A stretch of 18,217 nucleotides of DNA. Source: Bacteroidales bacterium (lineage in GTDB: Bacteria > Bacteroidota > Bacteroidia > Bacteroidales > UBA932). The notes beneath the pieces were generated by a model. The model saw only the letters and a program-made list of their open reading frames with translations. It was not told where the DNA came from and ran no database searches. Positions 1 through 5,446 of the stretch are shown here, piece after piece. The translations under genes were made by a program, and so were the position numbers. The stretch lies in contig JABUTP010000005.1 of assembly GCA_021443625.1 (NCBI GenBank), positions 1 through 18,217 of the forward strand. Reading direction: 5' to 3'. Within the stretch, counting starts at the first letter, position 1. The number at the start of each line of letters is the position of its first letter.

Positions 1-752
1 CCGCGGTTGACGTTGAACCCCTTCAGAGCATCTTTCGGATAGGTCTGCATCGGGACGTACTTCCGGGTTTCGCGGTTGTAAAGGTAGAGACCGTTGTTGG
101 CCGACGCCATCAAAAGATTATTCCCGTCATATTTTAATATAGAGTTGATGAGGCCGCAGGAGGCGGGCATTATTTCAGTCATCTCACCATTGTCGGAAAT
201 GACGTTCACTCCGGCATCGATAATCTGGGAATATAGCGTGCCGTCGATGTTGAATAAATTCAGCGGCACGGCGGCAATTGAAGATACCGCCGTCCCGTCA
301 TAAACGAATATCCTGTCAAAGGCCTGGAAAAGCACCTTGTCATTGTAAAACACGATGTTCCATATATCATCCTCAGAAAGGGCGTCCGGGCTGAGAAGGT
401 CCGACACCGAGTGGTATTCCAGACTGCCGTCGGAGATTTTCTCAAAATAGCCGAACTGCTTGTATGAGCCGACATAAATCCTGCCGTCCGGCGCCACCGC
501 CACGCTTCGTGCGTTAACTCTGCCGGGGAGCGGATGCCTGAGCCACAGATGGCCGTCAAACTCCAGCAGACACGAATGGTTTGCAAAATACATTATCCCC
601 TCGGAGTCCTGCGCAACACTCCAGTTCTGCCGGTTGGCACCCTGATCCGCCGTGGACCAGTTCCTTATGAGCGGAGTGAAGGGAATCGGTTCGGCCCCCA
701 ACGCGGAATATATGAAGAGTGCTGCAGACAGCACGATAGTTCTGAGTTTCAT
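1..752 (-). CDS. Periplasmic propeller sensor/regulator, 5' part only (window edge)
   Basis: An open frame runs from an ATG at 752 without a stop to the window edge, giving about 250 residues of what must be a longer protein. It starts with a signal peptide (MKLRTIVLSAALFIYSALGA, then EPIP). The N-terminal block has QNWSVAQDSEGIMYFAN at about residues 42-58, then LEFDG, RSVAVAPDGRIYVGSYKQFGYFE and later NNGLYLYN. From family knowledge, this order (QNW..Q...G..YFAN..G.LEFDG..W, then G.IYVG...FGYF) is typical of Bacteroidota sensors with a two-component-regulator-type beta propeller, often ending in a Y_Y_Y domain, a membrane helix and a LuxR-type helix-turn-helix. Only propeller blades are visible here, so the output domain (LuxR type, or histidine kinase hybrid) is not known. 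It lies downstream of crcB on the same strand with a 129-base gap and has its own promoter-like element. The gene is easily missed because it has no stop inside the window. Confidence 0.85.
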   Translation of the reverse strand, partial: MKLRTIVLSAALFIYSALGAEPIPFTPLIRNWSTADQGANRQNWSVAQDSEGIMYFANHSCLLEFDGHLWLRHPLPGRVNARSVAVAPDGRIYVGSYKQFGYFEKISDGSLEYHSVSDLLSPDALSEDDIWNIVFYNDKVLFQAFDRIFVYDGTAVSSIAAVPLNLFNIDGTLYSQIIDAGVNVISDNGEMTEIMPASCGLINSILKYDGNNLLMASANNGLYLYNRETRKYVPMQTYPKDALKGFNVNR

Positions 753-780
753 CGGTCAACGGCGCCTGTTTTGAAACAAC

Positions 781-797
781 GCTTAACAAATTTAAGC
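781..797 (-). promoter_or_regulatory. -7 element of the propeller gene inside a small inverted repeat
   Basis: On the minus strand TAAATTTG (plus-strand 787-794) matches the Bacteroidota -7 consensus TAnnTTTG and lies about 34 bases upstream of the ATG at 752. It is embedded in an inverted repeat GCTTAA / TTAAGC (arms 781-786 and 792-797, 5-base centre). I see no TTG/TTTG at the usual 19-23 base distance upstream; one TTTG lies only 12 bases away. The repeat could be an operator, but the AT-rich composition makes chance likely. Confidence 0.35.
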
Positions 798-881
798 AAA
801 ACTTTTCAAACTTCCGCCAGTTGTGTAGCCTGCTTGCTCAGAGCATATAGGCATGGCCATATTGGATTGCTCTTTTGCTTG

Positions 882-1256
882 TCAAGTCAGCAATCTTCCA
901 ATCCAGACACATAATATGCCTGCGATGATGCTCGCGGAGACATACAGCAGGCTCATAAGCATGTCGCCCTTTGAGCCGAGTATCCACGCCTCGTTTGCAA
1001 AAGCCGAGAAGGTGGTGAATCCTCCGCAGAAGCCCGTAGCGAGCAAAATCACGTGGTTGCTGTTGAGTATTCCTGATTTCTCGGACAAACCACTGACCAC
1101 GCCTATGATAAAGCAGCCGAGAGCATTCACGATGAATGTCCCCAAAGGGAAAGCACCGCTACCCCACTGCTTTGCGAATACCCCAATCAGATATCGCAGA
1201 CAAGTGCCGGCAAATCCGCCCGCCCCGGCTATGAGCATTGCCCTGATGAGTTCCAT
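882..1256 (-). CDS. crcB: Fluoride exporter/channel CrcB (FluC)
   Basis: A 124-residue inner-membrane protein of about four hydrophobic segments, the normal size for one subunit of the dual-topology Fluc dimer that lets fluoride leave the cell. Family marks are GAGGFAGTCLRYLIG (residues 11-25), GTFIVNALGCFIIG (39-52, with the channel-type Asn44) and the signature GFCGGFTTFSAF (75-86). A longer version starting at a GTG at 1286 is possible in frame, but the ATG at 1256 gives the usual family N terminus directly before the first membrane helix, so I chose it. No Shine-Dalgarno is visible, which is common in this phylum. It is divergent from the YgjP-type gene. I looked for a fluoride riboswitch upstream and did not recognise one. 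Single copy here; many bacteria carry one homodimeric or two heterodimeric copies. Confidence 0.95.
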   Translation of the reverse strand: MELIRAMLIAGAGGFAGTCLRYLIGVFAKQWGSGAFPLGTFIVNALGCFIIGVVSGLSEKSGILNSNHVILLATGFCGGFTTFSAFANEAWILGSKGDMLMSLLYVSASIIAGILCVWIGRLLT

Positions 1257-1285
1257 ATTCAGAAAATAATATTGAAATATCTCCA

Positions 1286-1318
1286 CAAAAATAGCAATAT
1301 TTCAGAACACTCGGGCAA
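1286..1318 (-). promoter_or_regulatory. Predicted crcB promoter
   Basis: On the minus strand TATTTTTG (plus-strand 1286-1293) fits TAnnTTTG, and a TTG (1316-1318) lies 22 bases upstream, within the loose range reported for Bacteroidota housekeeping promoters. Transcription would start near 1279, about 20 bases before the crcB ATG at 1256. Confidence 0.4.
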
Positions 1319-1354
1319 CAAGCAAGAATGGAGGACAGGTTTCTGAGAAATCAA

Positions 1355-1362
1355 TATCTTTG
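1355..1362 (+). promoter_or_regulatory. Predicted -7 element directly before the YgjP-type gene
   Basis: TATCTTTG is a full match to TAnnTTTG. Only 8 bases separate it from the ATG at 1371, so a start at the usual distance would give a transcript with almost no leader. No convincing -33 TTG is present at the usual spacing. Confidence 0.4.
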
Positions 1363-1370
1363 CGGATACA

Positions 1371-1925
1371 ATGCGGGAGAACACCAACATAATCATTACC
1401 AGAAGACGCACTTCGCGCCTCTCTATGCGGGTGGCAAAGAACGGGGACATCCACGTTTCCGCCCCATACGGCATTGCCAAAAAGGAGATTCTTCGTTTCA
1501 TCGAAAGTCACAGGGAGTGGATGGACAAGGCCATCGCCGCCTCTTCAGCGCGGCAACAGAAGCGCAGTGCATTCTATGCGCGGCTCCCACTTGCCACCGT
1601 CCGGGAGCGCAGGGATGCGGTGGAACGCCTCAACGGCATTGTCATGCCGCTGGTGGAGCAACATTCGCGGCAGATGGGCGTATCCCCCTCTGCAATCACC
1701 TACCGCGCCACCATCTCCAGATGGGGATGCTGCAACGTCAAAACGAAGAAAATCCAATTCAGCACATATCTACTGCTCCTGCCCCCGTGGTGCATCGAGA
1801 GTGTGGTGGTTCACGAGCTCGCGCACCTTATAGTACCTAACCACGGAGAAAGATTTTACGCAGTGATGGACAAAGAATTTCCCCGCTGGCGCGAGGCCCG
1901 CAGGGAAATCAAATCGCTGGTATAG
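1371..1925 (+). CDS. YgjP-type (DUF45/WLM-like) zinc metallopeptidase
   Basis: A 184-residue cytoplasmic-looking protein with no signal peptide. The C-terminal part carries VVHELAHLIVPNHGERFY: zinc motif HELAH at residues 148-152 with Glu149 as the catalytic base and His158 of the NHGERF segment as the expected third ligand. Upstream is the family motif SRWGCCN (116-122; usually RWGSC) followed by FSTYLLLLPPWCIESVVVHEL. From family knowledge this is the YgjP/DUF45 metallopeptidase group, whose physiological substrate is poorly known. At 184 residues it is shorter than the usual 220-240, lacking part of the N-terminal beta region. It is divergent from crcB and convergent with the rubredoxin gene, with only 19 bases between the stops, so it is probably monocistronic. 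Confidence 0.88.
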   Translation: MRENTNIIITRRRTSRLSMRVAKNGDIHVSAPYGIAKKEILRFIESHREWMDKAIAASSARQQKRSAFYARLPLATVRERRDAVERLNGIVMPLVEQHSRQMGVSPSAITYRATISRWGCCNVKTKKIQFSTYLLLLPPWCIESVVVHELAHLIVPNHGERFYAVMDKEFPRWREARREIKSLV

Positions 1926-1944
1926 GGTCGGAAAACGCCTTGAC

Positions 1945-2100
1945 CTACGCCTCTGAGAATTCATCCTTGCCAACTCCGCAGAGAGGGCATACGAAATCTT
2001 CGGGAAGCGATTCAAAAGGAGTTCCGGGAGCTATGCCGTTGTCGGGGTCGCCCACCTCGGGGTCATATTCCCAACCGCATACATCACATACGTATTTCAT
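1945..2100 (-). CDS. Rubredoxin
   Basis: A 51-residue one-electron carrier with a single Fe(Cys)4 centre. The two metal knuckles are CDVCGW near the N terminus and [11 protein letters not shown] near the C terminus; between them lie the classic rubredoxin residues [18 protein letters not shown] and LPEDFVCP. The ATG at 2100 gives the standard [10 protein letters not shown] start; a longer in-frame start at 2163 adds a basic, non-conserved tail that overlaps the promoter and is rejected. In anaerobes rubredoxin usually feeds electrons to rubrerythrin, superoxide reductase or flavodiiron proteins in oxygen defence; none of these partners lies in the window. Confidence 0.96.
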   Translation of the reverse strand: MKYVCDVCGWEYDPEVGDPDNGIAPGTPFESLPEDFVCPLCGVGKDEFSEA

Positions 2101-2132
2101 AGGTCTTTGTAAATTGAGTTGTTTTCTGCGAG

Positions 2133-2164
2133 CGAACTTACAACGAAGAAACCGAAATTCCAAA
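2133..2164 (-). promoter_or_regulatory. Predicted rubredoxin promoter
   Basis: On the minus strand TTTG (plus-strand 2161-2164), a 20-base spacer, then TAAGTTCG (2133-2140), which is one mismatch from TAnnTTTG. Transcription would start about 25 bases before the ATG at 2100. It sits in the 104-base divergent gap shared with the 560-residue lipoprotein gene. Confidence 0.45.
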
Positions 2165-2204
2165 TAGAAACACTACCTTAGCAGAACCATTTCAGGAGCA
2201 ATTT

Positions 2205-3887
2205 ATGAAAACCGGATATCTTCAGGCCTCTGTCTGCGCCTTCCTGGTTGCAGCCGTCTGCGGTTGCAGCCGCCATAACAACAACGTTACAAATCAAGAA
2301 TCAGAATACCTTGCACCTATTCATCCTGGCAGTTCAGAAGGTTCGGGGTTTTGGAACACATACGCCGTAAAGTTCATCTACGCCCCGTCGTTCAATGTAC
2401 CCAATGTTGAAAGTGCCCACCATTACGTCTTTTCGGTGAGCCCCGAGGGGGGAATCAACGACAAAGAATACCGTTTCGAATCAGATGTGCCAACCGCCTC
2501 TCTCGCCCCAATTTGGGAATCGCTTCCGGTCGGCGGATACTATCTTACGGTGGAGGCAGTGGACAGGGACAACCAAGTCATTTCCCCGCCGTTCGAGAGG
2601 GATTTCCAGAGAGACTTCCCGTTTGACCGCGCAGAAATCCATCCAGCTTTCCGCCCCTGCGGTGAGAGCGCCCGGTATTGTCTTCAGGCGCTGCACGGAA
2701 TGACTTTCGCCCAATGGTGGAAAGGACACACGGTGCCCGATCCCACCTTCCGTCACAACAGTTACCCCTGCAAAATCATCAGCGCCACCATCGGGTTGGA
2801 GGCTCTGACCGCGCAGGTTTTTCCGTCTCTCAAGGAAGAAGCGCTCGGTGCCGCCCGTAACGCCGCGCAGTTTCTTATGGACATCGCACAGCCCGCAGGT
2901 GCTCCTCTGGCCCACTTCCCACCCACCTACTACAACAACGCCGCGATGACCTCCGCCGCCAAGTTGGCTGACAACCGGGGGACCACTATGACAATGGAGG
3001 CCTGCTCTGTGGCAGACGCATTTCTGACGCTCTACAAAGCGTGCGGTGAGCGGCAATACTTCGACTTTGCGCTGGACATAATGCGCACCTACGCCTCACT
3101 TCAACGTCCCGACGGGTCTTTCCCCATCAAGGTCAATTATGCCACCGGCGCCCCCCTGCTGGATGTATGCGCCATGCCCCACCCCATAATCCTGACGGTC
3201 GCACGGCTGCGCAACGAGTTCGGCGTCACCGAATTCGACGATATGGCCTTCAATGCGGAGCAGTGGATGGCGCGGGTGCCGCTCACCACATTCGATTTCA
3301 CGGGGCAGTTTGAGGACGTGTCGGTCAACGGACTGGAGCCTTACGAAAATCTGACCTACGTTGCCGCTGCGATGTACGGCGAATATCTGCTTTACGAACT
3401 CAAGGAGGGGCGGACCCACGGCGCCTCGCTGGAGCAGGCCCTCGACCTGGTACGCTTCTGCGAAGACCAGTTTGTCCATTGGGACTGGCTGCCGGCGGAA
3501 GACGGCATAAGGCATCTCCCCTGGCCTTCGGTGTGCGAGCAGTACAAGTACCAGGTTCCCGTGGATGACGCCTGCGCCACGGTGGCACGGGCCTTCCTTG
3601 CGGCCTACAGCACCACCGGCAATCCGCGTTGGAAAGCCAAGGCAGAGGCGCTTCTGGCCACCCTTACCAACGTGCAGAACAAGGTCTCGGGGCTCATCAT
3701 CACCGATTGGTACGAAATGACTGCCGAGGAAAACTATTCCCTCTGGCCCAACTGCGCCTACAAAAGTATAAACGCCCTCCTTCTCTACGAAACTTATTAC
3801 GGCGAAGGAAGCGCCCTCACTCCCTCCCTCACCCCTCAGAACGACTCCACCCTCGTCACCTTCCTCGTCAGCGGCGGGGGGGCATAG
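2205..3887 (+). CDS. Lipoprotein of unknown function: beta-sandwich-like N-terminal part plus helical-barrel-like domain
   Basis: 560 residues. The signal peptide ends in a lipobox (AAVCGC, lipidated Cys21), so it should be anchored on the periplasmic or outer face of an envelope membrane. Residues about 50-135 look like a small beta domain resembling fibronectin III (WESLPVGGYYLTVEAVDRD near 104-122). From about 155 onward the sequence is helical with repeated aromatic-rich patterns (FAQWWKGH, EACSVADAFLTLYKAC, YASLQRPDGSFP, SLWPNCAYKSINALLLYETYYG). Helix pairs with conserved aromatic and acidic residues suggest an (alpha/alpha) toroid as in many polysaccharide lyases, epimerases and six-hairpin glycosidases. 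I do not recognise the family and see no decisive catalytic motif. A Shine-Dalgarno-like AGGAG precedes the ATG by 6 bases. A run of seven G (3876-3882) lies just before the stop. It sits 110 bases upstream of the sigma-factor operon on the same strand and may be functionally linked to it, but that operon has its own promoter. Confidence 0.8.
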   Translation: MKTGYLQASVCAFLVAAVCGCSRHNNNVTNQESEYLAPIHPGSSEGSGFWNTYAVKFIYAPSFNVPNVESAHHYVFSVSPEGGINDKEYRFESDVPTASLAPIWESLPVGGYYLTVEAVDRDNQVISPPFERDFQRDFPFDRAEIHPAFRPCGESARYCLQALHGMTFAQWWKGHTVPDPTFRHNSYPCKIISATIGLEALTAQVFPSLKEEALGAARNAAQFLMDIAQPAGAPLAHFPPTYYNNAAMTSAAKLADNRGTTMTMEACSVADAFLTLYKACGERQYFDFALDIMRTYASLQRPDGSFPIKVNYATGAPLLDVCAMPHPIILTVARLRNEFGVTEFDDMAFNAEQWMARVPLTTFDFTGQFEDVSVNGLEPYENLTYVAAAMYGEYLLYELKEGRTHGASLEQALDLVRFCEDQFVHWDWLPAEDGIRHLPWPSVCEQYKYQVPVDDACATVARAFLAAYSTTGNPRWKAKAEALLATLTNVQNKVSGLIITDWYEMTAEENYSLWPNCAYKSINALLLYETYYGEGSALTPSLTPQNDSTLVTFLVSGGGA

Positions 3888-3941
3888 GACATCAGAATCA
3901 GCCCCATAAATCCGGAACACACTCTCTGACAAGGGCCCATA

Positions 3942-3972
3942 ATTGTTATTTGGGTTTCTTTTCTTACCTTTG
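3942..3972 (+). promoter_or_regulatory. Predicted promoter of the sigma/FecR/SusCD operon
   Basis: ATTG at 3942-3945 as the -33 element, a 19-base spacer, and TACCTTTG at 3965-3972 as a perfect TAnnTTTG. Predicted start near 3979, about 20 bases before the ATG at 3998. A nearer TTTG at 3949 is only 12 bases away and does not fit. The -7 element is part of a long inverted repeat (next entry). Confidence 0.55.
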
Positions 3973-3993
3973 GCTTTAGGTAAGCAAAGGTAA
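3964..3993. promoter_or_regulatory. 30-base palindrome covering the -7 element and ribosome binding site of the sigma gene
   Basis: Left arm TTACCTTTG-G-CTT (3964-3976) and right arm AAGCAAAGGTAA (3982-3993) are complementary over 12 pairs with one bulged G (3973) and a 5-base centre (3977-3981). The left arm contains the -7 element. The right arm contains the AAAGG that is the best ribosome binding site, 7 bases before the ATG. It may be an operator for autoregulation or, in a transcript started further upstream, a hairpin hiding the ribosome binding site. Confidence 0.6.
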
Positions 3994-3997
3994 TTTG

Positions 3998-4537
3998 ATG
4001 GACAATCCCGGGTCATACAAGACGGCAGGGTACGATTTTGTTGTGGCGCTAAGCCGCGGCAGTCATCGTGCCTTTGAGGCGTTTTACCGGATGGAATACA
4101 ACAATCTGGTTCATTTTGCCCAGAGTTATCTCGGCAACCGGCAGGAGGCGGAAGACATTGCGCAGGAGTCGCTCCTCAAGATTTGGGAGCGGCGCCAAAC
4201 TCTCAACCCGCTGGGCAATCTCCGCGCGCTGACATTCACTATTGCCCGCAACGCAGCTCTCGACATCCTTCGCAAACGGAGCGACAACGCCTCGCTGGAG
4301 GCGTGCCGGCATCTGGAAGACAATTCGCTGACCGAATGTATCGATGCCCTTGACCTGGGCCGTCTCATTTCGGAAACGTTCGACCAGCTTCCCCCGAAAC
4401 TCCAGAAGACCTTCCGGCTCAACCGCAGCGAAGGATTGTCCTACAAAGAGATTGCCCGGATGGAGTCGGTTTCGGTCAAGACGGTGGAATACCGCATCTC
4501 CACGGTTCTGAAAAATTTCAAAAGGGTTTTAGGGTAA
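3998..4537 (+). CDS. ECF-type RNA polymerase sigma factor (FecI-like, Bacteroidota type)
   Basis: 179 residues, the normal length for a group IV sigma factor. Region 2 spans about residues 24-95 with the hallmark AEDIAQESLLKIWE (51-64) followed by NLRALTFTIARNAALDILRKR (core binding and -10 recognition). Region 4 is about 128-172 with LPPKLQKTFRLNRSEGLSYKEIARMESVSVKTVEYRIS, a helix-turn-helix for -35 recognition. A TTG codon at 3995 is in frame, but the ATG at 3998 with AAAGG at 3986-3990 is the better start. It is first gene of the operon and is followed after 39 bases by fecR. By analogy with FecIR and Bacteroides ECF/anti-sigma pairs it should be activated when the STN-bearing SusC transporter is loaded, and would direct transcription of this operon or related genes. 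Confidence 0.95.
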   Translation: MDNPGSYKTAGYDFVVALSRGSHRAFEAFYRMEYNNLVHFAQSYLGNRQEAEDIAQESLLKIWERRQTLNPLGNLRALTFTIARNAALDILRKRSDNASLEACRHLEDNSLTECIDALDLGRLISETFDQLPPKLQKTFRLNRSEGLSYKEIARMESVSVKTVEYRISTVLKNFKRVLG

Positions 4538-4553
4538 AGGGCGCCTTTCACGT

Positions 4554-4578
4554 ATAATCAGTAAAACCTACTGATTAT
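4554..4578 (+). promoter_or_regulatory. Perfect inverted repeat that includes the fecR start codon
   Basis: ATAATCAGTA (4554-4563), loop AAACC (4564-4568), TACTGATTAT (4569-4578): a perfect 10-pair stem with a 5-base loop in the sigma-fecR gap. The last two bases are the A and U of the fecR AUG. In mRNA the start codon would be buried at the base of the stem, and there is no other room for a ribosome binding site. The stem is AU-rich and not followed by a U tract, so it is not a terminator. Confidence 0.6.
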
Positions 4579-5446
4579 GCAAGACTCTTTCAACAAAGAA
4601 GTGTTCCGGTCGATGCCCAACTCGGTCTATGAGGGCGGGTTGCCGCAATACGGGCGCAACGTCAAGGTGCAGATTCTCCGGATAGCCGCCGCGGCGGTGA
4701 TTGTGGTTCTGGGATGCAGCACAGCAGTTCTATCTTTAAGGCTCAACAGACTCAGCGCTCATGACGCGACTGCCGAAATGGAACCCGCCGCCCAAAGTTC
4801 CATTGAATACACCATAAACAATTCTGTGCAGGGAACGGTGGTACTTCCCGACAGCACCGTGGTCACCTTGAACAGCGGCAGTTCGCTCCGCCTTGCAGAC
4901 GATTTCAACTGCAGCACCCGCACCGTTTATCTTGACGGCGAGGGGTATTTCGACGTCAGCCACAACAAGTCGAAGCCGTTCCTCATCAAAACTCCGCAGG
5001 AGATTCTGGTCACTGTGACCGGCACCCGTTTCAACGTGAAATGTTATTGTTCCGACCCGAAATTCGACCTGACGCTGCTCCAAGGTTCGGTGGATGTCAC
5101 CACCAAGGCCAACGAGGTAATCCACGTCCACCCTTCGCAGCAGATTGTCATAAGCAACGAATTCCACAGTGTCGAGAATGTGGCCCGACCCGACCTCAGT
5201 CTTGCATGGAAAGACGGTATCCTCCGCTTTGACAATACCTCGATGAGCGAAGCCATCGGCCGCATAGAGCGGTGGTACGGCGTCAAGGTCATCGTGGAGG
5301 ACGAGTCGGTCTATCGGAGTTCGTTCACTGCCGAATTCCGCCACGAAACCCTTTCCGAAGTGTTGAAACTTCTCTGCATAACCTCCCGCCTTGAATACAC
5401 CGAAAACGACGGGGTCGTAATCCTTAAAAAATCGTCTAAGCAATGA
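4577..5446 (+). CDS. FecR-family sigma regulator with very short cytoplasmic segment
   Basis: 289 residues: a short N-terminal tail (1-33), one membrane helix (about 34-54, LRIAAAAVIVVLGCSTAVLSL), a FecR domain (about 85-177: GTVVLPDSTVVTLNSGSSL, VYLDGEGYFDVSHN, PFLIKTP, VTVTGTRFNVKCY, LLQGSVDV) and a C-terminal DUF4974/STN-like domain (about 212-285: WKDGILRFDNTSMSEAIGRIERWYGVKV ... GVVILKK). The periplasmic C-terminal domain should receive the signal from the STN domain of the SusC protein encoded next. Typical FecR proteins carry about 75-90 cytoplasmic residues with conserved Trp that bind the sigma factor; here there are about 33 and no Trp. The upstream frame has a TAA at 4562, so the start cannot be moved further back. 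The stop overlaps the susC start (ATGA, 5443-5446), implying coupled translation. Confidence 0.93.
   Translation: MQDSFNKEVFRSMPNSVYEGGLPQYGRNVKVQILRIAAAAVIVVLGCSTAVLSLRLNRLSAHDATAEMEPAAQSSIEYTINNSVQGTVVLPDSTVVTLNSGSSLRLADDFNCSTRTVYLDGEGYFDVSHNKSKPFLIKTPQEILVTVTGTRFNVKCYCSDPKFDLTLLQGSVDVTTKANEVIHVHPSQQIVISNEFHSVENVARPDLSLAWKDGILRFDNTSMSEAIGRIERWYGVKVIVEDESVYRSSFTAEFRHETLSEVLKLLCITSRLEYTENDGVVILKKSSKQ

Noticed and set aside
840..873. Inverted repeat AGAGCA / TGCTCT between crcB and the propeller gene as a terminator
   Set aside because: Six pairs with a long loop and no T tract on the minus strand; not convincing.
1257..1286. Longer crcB beginning at a GTG at 1286
   Set aside because: The added ten residues are not typical of the family and the start would coincide with the predicted promoter; the ATG at 1256 gives the standard N terminus.
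1257..1370. Fluoride riboswitch before crcB
   Set aside because: The expected conserved core and pseudoknot pattern were not recognised in the short divergent gap.
3936..3960. Terminator-like CCCATAA / TTATTTGGG followed by a T-rich stretch after the 2205 lipoprotein gene
   Set aside because: Only four outer pairs hold before a mismatch, and the sequence overlaps the predicted promoter; too weak to call.
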